A stretch of DNA of 64,000 bases from Aselliscus stoliczkanus (GCA_033961575.1 CM066731.1:131185001-131249000), one strand, 5' to 3'. Counted from the stretch's first letter, positions 1 to 13,011 are shown. The notes: a model not told the origin generated them from the letters alone. Program-made: numbers and translations.

Positions 1-849
1 TTGGGTTTCCAGTGGGGCTGTTGTGGACCTATTCTTTTAATATTTTTAGAAGGGTTATTGTTCAATTGAAAATAGAGGGTCTATGAGGCACATCCTGAAA
101 ATTCATAGATGGCTTTTTGAAAGGATCTCTGAAAGGGTTTTTTTTTAAAGGATCCCCTTAAATCTTTCGATGTCTTTAAAAAAGGTTCTGCAGTCATACA
201 TTTTGCTTCATATTTACTTTAAACTCCCTTCATATTCTTTTGTAGTAACCCTAATATTACCCTAAATATTTATCCTTCATATTTACCTGTTTCCTGCCAG
301 CACTCTGATTTGATCTTTGCCCTGAGGCTCTTTCTTACTTTTGAGGGTCTTCTGGGAAATACTAAGGATAAATCTTATTTTCAACAAGGGCCATTTTCAT
401 TTGTTCTACAATCTGCTTGAAAAATAGAATAATTCCTTCTTTAGCTCAGATCTCTTTATGTTCATTTTATGACACGCATGTAAAAGAAACTAATTGTCAC
501 TTTCAACAGTTAGCCTAGAAATAGCCTTAGCCAGGTCAATTTGTTTACTAGATACATTTCTATTTTCTGAAGGTGATGGTTTCCCTAAGCTTTCCACCAC
601 TATATACCCAAGGTCTTCTACCCTCTATCACCCAATAACATTTCACTCACTCTCCTTCAGTCTTTCACTGACAACCACTTTGAGGCTCACTGGTCCTGAA
701 AACACTCTACTTCTAGGTAACAAAATCTGCTACTCTTGCTACATAGCAAATTCACCTAAAACCTATTGGTATAAGATAATATTCATTTTGTTTTGCTTAT
801 GATTTTGCCTGGCAGTAATTTGGGGAAGGGCTTAGCTGAATAGATCCTA

Positions 850-1305
850 CTTGGAGTCTCTCAGGTAGCTATTGTCAAATGTTGGACAGGACTATAGTCA
901 TCTGAAAGCCCTTCTAGGCTGCATGTCTAAGAAAGCGAACTCGTGTAGCTGGTAGTTGAGGCTAGCAATCAACTGAGAGCTCAGCTCAACTGTCAACCAG
1001 AGCACACAGTGGTGGCCCCTATGTATGGCTTAGCTTCCTCACATCTTGGCAGCTTTGGTAGTTGAACTTCTTACATGGTAACTCAGGAAACCAAATGTTA
1101 GCTTTCTCATGAACAAGGTTAAAGCTGCATCACCTTTTATGACCCGGTCTCAGAGATCACATAGCATCAATTCTCCTGTACTCCAATAGTCAAGTAGTTA
1201 CAAACCCACCCAGATTCAAAGGAAGGGAATGTATACCTACCTCTCAATGTGAGGAGTGTCTAAGAAGTGTGCAGCCATTTAAAAAACCCACCACAAGAGG
1301 CCTTG
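850..1305 (+). mobile_element. MaLR-type (MLT1/MST-like) solitary LTR
   Basis: The right half has the order typical of MaLR LTR 3' ends: a GACCCGGTCTCAGAGATCACAT-like stretch (to about 1160), then a CAAACCCACCCAGATTCAAA-like stretch and a short CACCTCTC..GAGGAGTGTC block, ending in CCACCACA near 1293. It is old and diverged. Only the non-coding LTR is visible; there is no internal region. Confidence 0.6.
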
Positions 1306-2485
1306 CGTTATCACCAGCCCTTATCATAAGGCCAGACATACAGAGGATGTTCTATAAGAGTTTGTCAAAAGAATTGATTTTGGTAGAGAAAGAAAAGGAA
1401 TTCTGTGGGTGATACTAGAACGAGCGAGGCACCACATAAGGTCTTTATCCCTGGGATCTTCAAGAAGAGAAGCAAAGCCACTGTTGGCTGCTTTGGATGA
1501 TGTAAGCACTCATTTGTCTAAAAGCAAAGGGCCCACCTTTGTGTACTTCTTTTGGTTCTGTTCATGTTTTGACTGTTCATATATTACCAGAGCTTTTATT
1601 TGTATTTTTAAATAACAGTCAGGTTCCCATACTCCAAAAATATGTAGAGTGATGATAACCTTGTAGCACTCTCAAGTGATATATGGCAAGCAAGTGATCT
1701 GGAATGACTTAGGATACTCTCCAAGTCCGCTATTCCAGGGAGCAACTTTGGCCACTCGGGTATCCAGCTGAATGTCTCTCTCTGTTCCGTGTTAGTCTGG
1801 GTATATAGTAGAGTGTTTTCACTTTCTTATGCCACAGGACACAGAAAAAATTCCTCATGTGGATGAGAAGAGCACAGGAATATTACATACCAAGAATCAA
1901 TACCTAGATTCTGAGCCAGGATGAGTTTCAGTAAATGCACTTTTTTTACACGTCATACAAAGTTATAAATAGGACAAAAGCCTTAGAAACTTTTGTTATT
2001 GTCCTTTAGCACCCCCTCCTAACAAGTTACCATATTTATAAGTGGAAATATCTTCTGAGAAATGTCAGGCATCTTGTTTGAATCCTCTGAAACAAAACAA
2101 TTTCTGTGAAGCATGTAGAGTTATGCCAAGAAGTCCATCTGCCAGCCAGGATTTCATCCTTTAAATACCTTGTTATGGCAGCACAAAAGAACACAATGAC
2201 TTTTATTTAGAGTGTCAGTCTTCCATCTCTGGGCTAAAAGGATTAGGCCTAAATTGCACGTTGTTACATAAGACTACATGAAAATGTTTGTTTCTTTTGT
2301 CCTTAAAAGTATTTCATGGTGTTTTATAAATAGCCAGAAATATCAATTAGACTAAAGAAACCCACTCAGAAGGTCATAAGTAGTAGATTTGCTTGGCATT
2401 CCAACATATATGATTATTTACTCTGCACAAACAAGTCAGGAGACTTTTCAAGTACAATCATTTGTTGGACATGGCAGAGGCTGAG
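1306..2485. other. Intergenic, nothing recognised
   Basis: AT-rich sequence with no long open frame, splice structure or recognisable repeat. The short open frames here lack features of real genes. The 850 bases before the LTR at the window start are similar. Confidence 0.5.
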
Positions 2486-2489
2486 GAGA

Positions 2490-2685
2490 GGCAATATAGT
2501 GTGATAATTAAAAGCATGGATTTTGGAGTCAGTCAGGTCTGTTTTAGCCTCTCTTGTTATTAAATGTGACTAGGAAATGTACTGAACCAGTCTGTAGCTC
2601 ATTTTCCTCATCTGTAACATGGAGATAAAAGTATTTACCTTCTAGGGCTTATTTAAAGGTTAAATGGGGTAATATAAGTAATTTA
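2490..2685 (+). repeat. MIR SINE
   Basis: Shows the MIR order: a tRNA-like start near 2490-2540 with GGATTTTGGAGTCAG, then a CATTTTCCTCATCTGTAACA core, then the AT-rich tail. Ancient mammalian repeat. Confidence 0.8.
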
Positions 2686-2757
2686 CTTACCCATACTTGA
2701 CACAGAATAGTTGCACAGTTAAGTCAGATAAGAATGAGCATATACTTTCAATCAGTA

Positions 2758-2822
2758 TTGTGTGTGTGTGTAAAGGAGGAGGGAGTGGGGGAGAGAGAGA
2801 GATTGAGGGAGAGGGAGAGACT
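2758..2822. repeat. Short TG run followed by GA-rich low-complexity tract
   Basis: TGTGTGTGTGTGT at 2759-2771, then GGAGGAGGGAGTGGGGGAGA and GA repeats to about 2820. The antisense open frame across it is only a low-complexity artefact. Confidence 0.75.
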
Positions 2823-3990
2823 ATTTTGAGAAGGGCATATAGAGAACACGCTGGAAACATAGTATGGATATGATGGTGATTTGTTGATGTTAATTTTTTG
2901 ATGAAGCGGTTTTGAATTTTGAATATGTTGGAATGGAATAAGAATGGAATGTCAGGAAGCATTTGGAGACTTAATGTGACTTTGAAAGAGTTACTTGTCT
3001 CCTATACATGGAACAAAGCAGAAAACCAGGAACATTTCCCACCTCCTGCTCCCCATTCTGTTCACATTTCAATCATACTCTTGCACTTGTATGCACCCAA
3101 CATCAGAGGTCTGTCCGTTGAACGAAACTCAGCTGTCCACTAGGTGAAACAGTTGGAAAATCACCAGGCTATAACAATGTCACTGCAAATAACAAAGGAA
3201 TGTCCATGTTATGATGAGAGGAAAGCCCAGCGTAATATACAAATAAGAGTGGATTTTCCTAAGAAACAAGAGTTGGGGAAGGAGTGAAAGAAAGATTTTG
3301 AGGTAGGCAAAGCCTTTCCTCTCTTTTCAAATGAACTGGTGAGGTCATTCCTGTTTTTAATCTTTTGGTGTTAGGCCATTTGGAAGAAATGCATTCAGTA
3401 ATACAATGTAGTAATCTTGCCATTATTAACTTAAATAACAATTTCCATTGCTTCAAGATTATTTCTATAATAGTTTTATTCTAAAAATACATGGTTTCTC
3501 TGTGTATGTAAAGAAACAGCGTATTAAATGGCCAATTTCTAGGTTATTCAATGATTTTTCAAAAAAATAGATTTTTATATTACCTTAACACAAGTCTGTT
3601 CCAAAGCAATTCTAGCACCCTCCAAATAACCTTTTAAAATATTATTTATGAATCTGTGTACCTCAATAAAATGTTTCCTGTTTTTCATTTCCCTAAGGCT
3701 AAAGTGACACAATTATTAGCTATTGGTAGGGTTAAACAATAACTACCTATGCTTACCTTTGTGAAAGAATGGAAAACAAATACACCTTGAAGCATTGTAA
3801 CAGTTGAAAAGATTTCCATACTTCAGTTCTTTCTTAGTTTTGTTTTTCCTAGAAGAGCACAGAGGAATTAAAAACAAGTATTTTAAATAAACTTTTTCTC
3901 TACTTATAGTGCTGAATAAAGTCCTTTCTCTCTAAAATGTTAACAATATCATACTTTCTAATGGGGGCCCTTTCTAATCCTGTGTAGTAG
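2823..3990. other. Intergenic, nothing recognised
   Basis: AT-rich sequence without a supported gene or a clear repeat. Confidence 0.5.
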
Positions 3991-3999
3991 TAGTTACAA

Positions 4000-4450
4000 A
4001 GTGCCCATTAACATTCTAGATGCATGGAGATTTACCAGTAAACAAAACAGATAAAGATCTCTGCCATCATGGAGTTTACAGTCTAGTGAGGGGAGACAGA
4101 AAATGAACAATATTTATAAATATAGAATGTGGTAATAAATGATACAAAGACAATTAAGGCAGAAAGGGAATAGGGAGTGTCAGTGGGGTTGGATATGGGT
4201 GTGGGTTCAGATAGGGGGTCAGAGAAGGGCTCTTGAGAAGATGATATTTAAGGAAAGATGTGAAGGAACTAGAGGAGGATGCCATGTTTTAAGGAATAAT
4301 TAACAGGCCAAGTGGAGTCAGACAAGGGGAGAGTAGTGAGAAATGAGAGGTAAGAGGGGGCCAGTCTGGTGGTCTATTCTAAGAACTTTTATGCCATTAC
4401 ATTAAGTGGCATTATGCCAATGAAATGAGAAGTCATTACAGGTAGGTCTA
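4000..4450 (-). mobile_element. Degenerate L2-type LINE fragment
   Basis: Contains the familiar run CATCATGGAGTTTACAGTCTAG followed by GGGGAGACAGAAAATGAACAA (about 4067-4111), then an AAGGGCTCTTGAGAAGATGA block at about 4225. These are antisense to the L2 3' region. Heavily decayed. Confidence 0.6.
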
Positions 4451-5040
4451 CATATTCTATTTGCCTCTCAAGATTCATTCTCCACTGTCATCCACCCTGT
4501 TCTCTGGCCTGAGGAAGTTGAGCTATATTTTCCTGTTTTTCCCCATGACCAATCACGTTTCTTCCTTTTGGCTACCTTCCTCCTCTTTCATTTATCCATG
4601 TCTTCCCTCTGTTAGAGAAGCAGAGACCCAGCTACCTGTGTGTCTCTGGACTAGTAGTTATCAACCGTGGACCTACGCCCAGCAGTCAGTTCCAGGAACC
4701 TACTACTAAAATGCAAATTTCTTGGTCTCATTCAAGACATTCAGCCAGTATCTCTGGGATTGGGGTCCAAGAATTTGCATGTTTAACAAGTTTCCTAGGT
4801 CAACTTTTTCTTATGGTGAGGCTTGAAAATTAGATTCCTGGCTTATAGAAACAGCACCCTTCTGATGGGCATCCAAGCAGCTTCTTATACTCAATTTTTT
4901 TCTTTGTTCCAAAAATGAGAACTCAAAAATATTTGGTTTGGCTCTTTTATATTTTGACTGACTATAATCTGCTAAACTTTATTTATATTTTAAATCAATG
5001 CTTATAAAACATTTTATTTTGTAAAATATTTCATCATTAA
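4451..5040. other. Intergenic, nothing recognised
   Basis: AT-rich sequence; no supported gene or repeat seen. Confidence 0.45.
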
Positions 5041-5043
5041 ATA

Positions 5044-5279
5044 CCAGGGGTGCCAAAAAAATGTATACACATTTTAAGAGCTGTTATCTATGCTCAAGCA
5101 GTAGTTCACCATAATCAGAAGTGTCTGGACACTGATTGTAACCACTTTGAGCACCTCTTGTAATTGCAGAAGTCAAACATGACTTGTATTCATCTTTTGT
5201 TATTGGTATATATTGAGTATTATAATTAATACAGTTTTTTCCTTTCTTAAAATGTGTATACTTTTTTGGCACCCTCTAT
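5044..5279. mobile_element. Non-autonomous mariner/Tc1-like element, copy 1
   Basis: A ~235-base element with inverted ends AGGGGTGCCAAAAAAATGTA at left and, at right, TTTTTTGGCACCCTCTA, flanked by TA. The interior is the same as at 15611-15851, in the same orientation. It has no transposase frame; the 62-residue antisense open frame inside is chance. TA flanking and TIR type indicate the Tc1/mariner superfamily. Confidence 0.8.
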
Positions 5280-6240
5280 ATATCCATAAGAATCATTTTA
5301 CAGTTCTCCTCAACTTGTATCTTATGAAATCTAATTTTTTGTTTCCAAATTTATAAACTGTGGTAGGATTATCCATGACTTCTATATATTTTGGTATGAC
5401 AGCACTGATTTTACTTGTCTTTAAATTCTAATATTTCCCATGATTAATCATTTTTCAACATTATACTTGAATTAGAAGTAAAGGTATCCCAAAGTTACTC
5501 ATAAATGCTATATATCATACTGGTTTTGTGCAGTTCAAGTTGGAAGCACTGAACTTTCTCAGAGTTATGGTAGGAAAATGACTCTGTGACTTAGACTGTT
5601 ACAGAATTTGTGATGAGGAATTTATGTTTCCAAGTAACTTATTCTGCAATGTTTTCATTTTATGCTCAGTCTTCTGTGAAGAGACACTAGATTGATGTTT
5701 TCCAGAGCATTTCTGTTAAAATCTCCAGAGTTTGATATTTTTAATCAAATATTGTCCTTTCAGTTTTTTTTGCAGATTTCATAGGCTAATTTTCCCATAC
5801 CAGAATTTGCTATTTCAAGATACTGAGGCAAACAAGATGTCAGAAATGAAGAACAAAGGAGGCGCTGCCAGGTACTAGGAAACATCTACCTGAGTAGCTG
5901 AATCCCATCCCTCCAAAGATGATTGGTTCATTTGGCCCCTTACAAATAACTTTTTAATAGTCTGCTTAACAGAGAGGGCATGGTATTTTTGATTGAGTGA
6001 GGAGTATAATGGATTTGGCTGAAACTGAAGGTTATGCCTGCCTTTTAAGTTGAAAAGGATCAGATGGAGTCTTCATGGCCCACTCTGAATGGACTGTATT
6101 TACAACGAATATTCAAAAGCATGCATTTCCTCTCAAATATTAGAATTCACAGCTGCTGGTTAAAAGTACATCCAAATGAATGCCAAAAGCTGAAGTCAAT
6201 GGTCCATACATTTTAAAAATATGAGAGGAAAGGCTTGCCA
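5280..6240. other. Intergenic, nothing recognised
   Basis: AT-rich DNA with no supported gene. I see no clear repeat. Confidence 0.45.
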
Positions 6241-6249
6241 TTCTTCTTT

Positions 6250-6651
6250 TTTAAAAGATTTTGTTGGGGAATTGGGAAAGGGGACCAGACAAGCTGTTGT
6301 CCTTTTGTTCTTCAGTCTAGTTATGGAGGACATTGCTTCACTGGCTCATGTTGGTATTATCATTGTGCTCTTCCCGGATGAGGTAGATCGGTCGTCAGCC
6401 ACTGGACGGCCGCTCACGGCGGCTCCCAATGGCTCACGAAAGTGTAGGCCAGCTCCCAGCCAGCCTCACTGCAGCCTACATTGTGGCCAGAGACTCATGG
6501 CAGCCCAGCTCCAGGTGGAGCTGTTGTTCACCATCTTAGCTCTAGAGGGCACAGAGTCACTTGCCCTCTATGTGGGATCTGAACCGGGGCCCTGCTGCTC
6601 AGAGCTGGTGTCCCAAGCCAACTCTTAACCAACTCGCCATTCGGCAGGCCC
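6250..6651 (-). mobile_element. Long-form tRNA-derived SINE (GGCCGGCCGAGTGG family), diverged
   Basis: Reverse orientation. The right end is the tRNA-like head (GAACCGGGGCC is the B-box complement, at about 6581). The left end is the complement of a CCAATTCCCCAA..AATCTTTT tail. The body carries the block TTGGTATTATCATTGTGCTC, shared with 51093 and, in reverse, with 21841. The short open frames inside are artefacts of its GC content. The copy at 50985 is the closest relative in the window. Confidence 0.85.
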
Positions 6652-7079
6652 TTGTGATTCTTTTAATAATCATATTGCATGTGATAAGATGTCCTATAAT
6701 AAGAGATTCTTACAGAATTTTGCTTCTCTGTGCCTTTGGTTAAATTGTTCAAGTTAATATTTAACATTTAACATGAGTACATTTTTCAAAAAGATAAATA
6801 CATGTTCCACTTTTCAAAATAATTGCACATTTTCTTTTATTGGTGAAAGGACATATAAAAGCTCGAAATAATAGATGTATTAGATAGTAGATGAGGATTA
6901 ATCTGTAAAAAAACGAAGAAAAATAATTTTATATTACATGCCTCAAGAGCCTTTGTTCACATAACTTTATATTTTAATATAAGAATTATATAGGATTTTG
7001 GAAATCCTAACTCTGAAAACAACCCTGAAAGTTATTTAGTTCAGGAATAGTAATAACAACAACAATAATGTTAATAATA

Positions 7080-7265
7080 TAGTTAATATTTGTGCACTTA
7101 CCATCTGCTGGACACTATTTTAAGAAAATTTATATATATAATTTTAGTTAATCTTCACAACAACCCCATGATGTAAATATTATTCACTTCATTTGACAGA
7201 TAAGGGAACTGAGACACAAAATGTTTAACAAATCTGCCTGAGGTCATAGAGCTGGCACGTGAAAG
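7080..7265 (-). repeat. MIR SINE, antisense
   Basis: The order TTAATCTTCACAACAACCCC, then GACAGATAAGGGAACTGAGA, then GAGGTCATAGAGCTGGCA is the antisense MIR core and tail. Confidence 0.8.
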
Positions 7266-7690
7266 AGTCAGTACAGTACTAAAGCTGCAGAAACGCTTGT
7301 AAAATTCTCCCAGCCAGTTCTATCCATGGAAAGTGTACACAGCTGTGGAGAGCATGATTTGAAGGTGCCAGAAGAGCTACCCAAACACATCACCTTCAAT
7401 GGTTTGCAACAGGGCTTCAAATTCTCACCAATAGGGAAAGTGCTTTGTGTGCCAATAATGCCTCCAAAAGGCTGTATTTTTCGAATATTACCTAAGACTT
7501 GACCATCAATGATAGCAAGACAAGGGTGATACATTTTAGGGAGATTTGCATGATAAAAAGAAAAAAAAAATCCCCAAGAGTTGTTGAAGGTAAACACCAT
7601 AATACTATATATTCTTGGTCAATCTTGGCAAGTAGAGGGGTGATACAGACAAAATTCATCCCATTTGGCTTTGGCTATAAATGGAAATTA
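7266..7690. other. Intergenic, nothing recognised
   Basis: No supported gene. A 110-residue antisense open frame at 7268-7600 has no recognisable domain or splice structure and was not accepted. Confidence 0.5.
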
Positions 7691-7692
7691 TC

Positions 7693-8010
7693 CATTTTTT
7701 TTCCAATTACAGTTGACATTCAATACTATATTAGTCTCAGGTGTACAGCATAGTGGTTAGACATTTATATAACTTACAAAGTGATGCCCCTGATAAGTCT
7801 AGTACCCACCGGAAACCATGCATAGTTATTACAATATTACTGACTATTCCCTATGTTGTGTTGTTTTGTAACTGCCCATTTGTACTTCCTAATCCCTTCA
7901 CCTTTTTCACCCAGCCCTCTAACCCCTCTCCCATCTGGCAACCATCAATTTGTTCTCTGTGTCTGAGCCTGTTTCTGTTTTGTTTGTTAGTTTATTTTGT
8001 TTCATCTTAA
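7693..8010 (-). mobile_element. 5'-truncated L1 3' end
   Basis: Reads from a T-rich tail through TTACAGTTGACATTCAATAC and CAGGTGTACAGCATAGTGGT to CATCTGGCAACCATCAATTT, which is the antisense L1 3'UTR. The same end recurs at 36790-37060. Only ~315 bases were inserted. Confidence 0.85.
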
Positions 8011-8155
8011 GCTGTCTTTTCATTTGGGAAATATAACCACACTAGATAGTAAAAACTTGACTATTTGCAATGGTAAAATCTGGTTATTAGCAAAAGTTAT
8101 CTATGTATAATTTATGTTTTCCTCACCAGTTCCGTTTTTGAACAAAGATTCTTAA

Positions 8156-8183
8156 ATAGGAGTCCCACCTATGGGACTCCTAT
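8156..8183. repeat. Perfect 12-bp inverted repeat (hairpin)
   Basis: ATAGGAGTCCCA, a 4-base loop CCTA, then TGGGACTCCTAT. The arms match perfectly. Not part of a recognised repeat. Confidence 0.9.
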
Positions 8184-8329
8184 TGATATATGAAATTTCC
8201 AATATATATGTGAGAGTGCATAGCACCCTAAGAAGATTGTCCAAAGATTTCATCATATTCACATAAGTATATATGAACCCATAAAAAGTTAAGTTAGCAA
8301 AAATTCAACCTGGTCCAGCTGCATTTCTT

Positions 8330-8464
8330 TTTTTTTTCCCTAGGACCCATCAGCTCCAAGTTAAGTAGTTGTTTCAATGTGGTTGTGCAGGGTGTGGAGA
8401 TTGAGCCAGCTAACTTGGTGTTATGAGCACTGCGCTCTAACCAGCTGAGCTAACCGGCCACCTC
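8330..8464 (-). mobile_element. tRNA-Ile-like SINE
   Basis: Reverse orientation. The complement of the right end begins GGCCGGTTAGCTCAGCTGG and continues GTTAGAGCGCAGTGCTCATA, like tRNA-Ile. The left end is the A-tail complement. Target duplications are CCAGCTGCATTTCTT at 8315-8329 and CCAGCTGCACTTCTT at 8465-8479, differing at one base. This head differs from that of the other SINE family in the window. Confidence 0.9.
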
Positions 8465-8479
8465 CCAGCTGCACTTCTT

Positions 8480-11400
8480 ACACTTTACCTAAAATTACTG
8501 CCTGCTGGAGGTGGTCTTTCAAAGCTAAGAGAAAATACAACTGCTTTGAATTATGTATCCAATGAGCATCCAGCTTCACCTTTAAGCTGATATTTTAGAA
8601 AGACAAACATGGTATGCAAAATGACCGAGACCAGGATAGCATTACACATCACAGGTTTGCTAGAATTATCTTTCACCTTTTACTATGTTTCTGCAACAAT
8701 AGGTGCGACTATTCAGGACTGGAGTTTTAAGTAAATAATATGCAACAAGGAAGTGATACAGGTAAGTCGATAAAAGTTCTTGGGTTAAGCAATTGGAAGA
8801 GGTAGTCAATTAATTAAAATGCTTTTCAGGAGAAACAAACTGATCTGACTGTCTCAGTGAGCTCTTAGCAGGTTTCTTTGAGTTCTTAAAACATTTTCTT
8901 TACTCTGTGTTTAACAACAAATGTGGGCCAATTGCTGTGAGTTAATTGAAAAGGATTGTTTTCTAGTTGCCAAGAAACGGCGCTTTCTTACATTATGCAG
9001 GCCATTATGTGCCTGCAGATCCAGCTTCCTGATTCTTCTTTGAGGGTTTAAGAATATAGGCTGCTGTGATTCAGTTGTCCCTTGAGGAGAGGAGCTCAAG
9101 GAAGACTCTCAGGGATGTTCATTTCAATTTACCAGGTAAGATTTGGATTTGAAAGTGCTACCTTCTTCCTCATGCTTAACTTTTCCTAAATCTCTTAAAT
9201 GATTTTATGTTGAGTGAATGAGTGGATCTAAAATTATTATTTACTTGGGATAGCTTCATGTAAAATCATTCTAAATTGATTTTTTTTTTCCAGCTGAAGG
9301 TTCTGAGGAAAAAAAAAAAAAGAGGTAGCGATAATAATGGATGTCTGTGAAACTGGCTCTAGAGTTTGTTTTTTCTTGATTTCAGAGTAGTAAATACATG
9401 TGAAGCAAGAAGTTGTGAGTATGTTTAGGGTTGAAATACTAAAATCATTATCATGGAATCAATAGTCACTATTTCTATTTGGAGAAAAGATTTCAAATCG
9501 TGTTTGACTAGTTTCAATTGAGAAATGAACTTTATATTTGTTAACTTCTTAAGAAAAAATTGTTGATCTTATGTATAGGTTGGTTACTTGCCTCGCCTAA
9601 AAAAATACTCTGTATATTTCTGTTGGCTGTTTTCTTCATGACTGTTTTTTAAAGATGAAGATAAAATCAGGGTCCTTGTACTCAGTGTAGCTTACTAATA
9701 GATGTCATACAAACAAACAAACAAAAAAAGTCACCCTTCTTCCTCAGGAAGGAAAATAGCATTTTTTGGTTTAAAGTTAGTTGCTCCCAGGCTCACCAAT
9801 GGAGCACTCCCACTGGGCAATAATGTGGGGCAAGTGTTTGAAAAGGACTTTGTGAGTTGAGTTTGTTGGGTCAAATTATCCACCCGCTCTTAAATAGTTC
9901 TTATTTTCATAGGCTTAGGTTGAACTCTGCAAACCCATGAATTTACACTTGTAGCATCACACAGTTCGCTTTGACTATATGTTGAAAACAAGTGTTGTCA
10001 AATGTGCAGAGGAACTTAGTTGGATGCTGTTACTGATCCTCTCTTTCAAAGTCATATTTTACCCCCTCTCTTCCATGGCTCTGAGTTCCCTAGAAATCTA
10101 TTTGCTTTACAGGGAAGATCGTCAAAAATGGATACAAGTCCGGTCAAATATTTGTTGTCTCATTAGGTAAGTTTCCATTTGTTCAGAGTTTGAAGACACC
10201 TGCATATAAATATGACCTGTGTAATCTGAACCCTCGTTGAAGCTGGAAAGAAATTGTAGCATGCCTTTACCTGATAATATGATTTGGGTTTTCCACAAGT
10301 GAACCAATACTCTGGGAAGGAAACTATTATGTGGAATAATGTCGATGAAAAAACAGTTGAATATGACCTACAATCCATCCACTTATTTTTAACTTGTTAA
10401 ACTAGAGTCTCCTTTCGTGAATTCCTAAACATTTTTTTAATTAACTAAAAGAATCACAGTATCATCAGCTATCACAATTCATTATACTGTGTTTTTTATT
10501 TACATAGTAGTAAAATTGAAGTAGTTCATTTAAATAAATGCATGGTTTGTAGTTATATATACTTGGTGTGACTTATTACCATTTTTGCTGAAACTGTGCA
10601 TTTGTTTCCCAGTAAGATGTAATTGAACAATTTGATTCGGTTTACATTCTGTTCTTCGCCTTGTCAAAATGTATTCTTTGCCCTGAAAATATACTTTTGA
10701 TATTATTGGTATTGTGGTGCTTAAAATATCGGTGCTGGTAAATTTTTTGCTTAGTCATTTTTGCAATTATTGGACGAGGTTGTAGGTAAATATATGGCAT
10801 ATGTGGAGTGGAGCAAAAGTCAGACTGATACAATATCTTATAGACAGATTTCTTCCCATATCTAGCACACGATTTCTTTGTCCATATAACAGAATGAGTG
10901 TGATATTAATAAACTGTAAGGGAAATATTTAATAGTGTAAAAAAATCTTGATTTTGAGTGTTGTTTTTTTAAATTAAACAAATATTAACTATTTGTTAAC
11001 ATATTGGTTTGCTTCTCTGTGGATTAACAGTTTTGCAAAAAGAATGACGTCCATCTAGGTTGGGATGAAAATCAATCTATAAAATTTTTGTTCAACCTTA
11101 ATTAAGAGACTACAATTGCATTGATTATAGATCATGGTGACTGAAATCCCATGATATGATAGACTTTTAGGCGCACTTAATGACTATTGAATCTGATAGC
11201 TTTGAAACATTATTTTGAGGAGTCCTAGAGATTCCCAAAAGCATTATAATAAGGGTGAGTGTGTCAAGGTGGTGGTGGTGGAGTGGTTAGATGGTAGTGT
11301 AGGGGAAATAAACATTATCACTCAGACTATATTTTTTGAGTTTATCTGCAACACAGATAGCCTAACAGTACTTAACAAAACGCTTTGTGGAGATCAAGAT

Positions 11401-12025
11401 ACACTATATTTATAGGTATACTCTGATCTGCAATTCAAGAAACCTAGTCAAGTATGAGATTAATTTGACATATCTCATTTATAGTGCACTCAAGGTTTTG
11501 ACAGTCAATTTTTCTTTTGCATCATTCTTTCACTGTTCTAGTATTATTTCAAGAATCCTTAATAAGTAGCTTATCAATCTTTTTAAAGACCACCTATTTT
11601 AAAAAAAATTAGGATAATGTATTTTATGGTATAACTCTTAAACATCATTTCAAAGATTTCTAAAAACTTATTATGCCTTTGATTTCTACTTTTCCCATAC
11701 TCTTTTGATATGTAATGTACCTAACTTGAGGAATTCAGAATAATATATAAAGTACTTTCTTACTCTCTTTCTACCTAAAAATGGTCTCTTTATAATGTTA
11801 GAAGATTATTTGTCTAAATGGAGAAGATATATGCAAAATATTTTAGTAATTTTAATTGTCCTGTTGTTTATCTATATACAGTCAGCACCAAACCTTATCT
11901 TGTTCTAATAAGCCACTACAAACATTCCTTTCCTTAGTCCTTAAAATTTTTTATGAACTGGGATTTTTAACTCCTCAACAGCAATGATGTGATTTTTGAA
12001 TCATTCTGATAAGTTCTTTCTTCCA
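8480..12025. other. Intergenic, nothing recognised
   Basis: 3.5 kb of AT-rich DNA. It has poly-A or T runs near 9283 and 9310 and an AAAC/AAAT run near 9711, but no supported gene and no repeat family I can name. Some of it may be conserved non-coding DNA, which needs an alignment to show. Confidence 0.45.
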
Positions 12026-12029
12026 TGTT

Positions 12030-12590
12030 TGTGTGGGAAAGGGCAATTTTTTTCCCTCTTTTCATTCTTAGTTCTTCCGGCTGGTCTAATTAAATTTACA
12101 TGAGACAGATTAACAGGAGAAAATAACCTAATTTAATTACGTCTGTACATATGAGGGTTCCATAAGAATATCCACCCCCCAGGACAAATTGGGTAGTTGA
12201 GGTTTACATGCCATCCCATGAGCTAAGGAGAAAATGGTTTGGGACTTCAAGGGGGAGGAAGATAATTTACATGGAGATGGAAAACCAAATGCTTGGTAAA
12301 CAAATGTTTGCTGGGCTTTCTTTAATGATAGGACACAGAGAGGACTTCAATCAATGGGCCTTGCTAGGGTCCTCCCTGTCTGTCACACACGTTTTATATT
12401 AAACTATAGTTATCTGTGATGCTAGCTCCCTTCCTGGAGCAGGTCCTCTATCTAAATTCCTTTAGATAGGAGGAAGTTCAAAGGTTCTTCCTGAGTCTTT
12501 CCTTTCTTAAAAATAAGCAGCTTAAAATAATCAATATCCCCCAAAAAAGGCATATTTTGAGGTGGTAAACTCTGTTCCCCTCATTTGCTT
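12030..12590 (-). mobile_element. Probable solitary ERV-type LTR, copy A
   Basis: Shares the block AGACAGATTAACAGGAGAAA (12103) and CATATGAGG..TCCATAAGAA with the copy at 23067-23463, where the same blocks occur in the same order. Orientation is inferred from that relation and is weak. No retroviral coding sequence is seen. Confidence 0.45.
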
Positions 12591-12931
12591 TTAAGTATTT
12601 CTAAAATCTGAGAACATGGTCTCTCTTCCTTTTGAGCAGTTATTCATAATTGGCAATATCTGAAGGTATTTTTTGGTTGTTACAACAGAGGGTGTGGGGT
12701 ACTCCTGGCATCTACCGGGTAGAGGACAGGGAGGCTGCTACACATCCTACAATACACAGGACACGCCCCACAACAATGAAGTATCCAGCCCAAATGTCAA
12801 TAATGCTGAGGTTAAGAAACCTTGCTTTACAGGTCTCACATACCTTGTCATGACTAAATGCATAATTATGGTTTAGAATTTTTGTTTTCAGAACATCCTG
12901 AAATCTCATGTGCCTTCATTCCTTTTGTTTA

Positions 12932-13011
12932 TTGGGTCTTCGGGAAAGTCATGATGCATTTTTGCATTGAAAAACATAGAAAACTACATCATGACTTTCC
13001 CGATGACCCAA
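12932..13011 (-). mobile_element. 80-bp mariner-type MITE, copy 1
   Basis: A near-palindrome of exactly 80 bases from TTGGGTCTTCGGGAAAGTCA to TGACTTTCCCGATGACCCAA, flanked by TA at 12930-12931 and 13012-13013. The centre is reversed relative to copies 2 and 3. The layout is like MADE1 or BTMAR-derived MITEs, but the sequence differs from MADE1. Confidence 0.9.

Noticed and set aside
6221..6628. 135-residue plus-strand open frame
   Set aside because: Mostly antisense SINE body; related peptides appear in the SINE at 50985.
7268..7600. 110-residue minus-strand open frame as a gene
   Set aside because: No domain, no splice structure and no codon-usage support; the length is not unusual in this composition.
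12440..12474. Second hairpin (CTATCTAAA..TTTAGATAG)
   Set aside because: Lies within a probable LTR and has an imperfect extension; likely part of that repeat rather than an independent structure.
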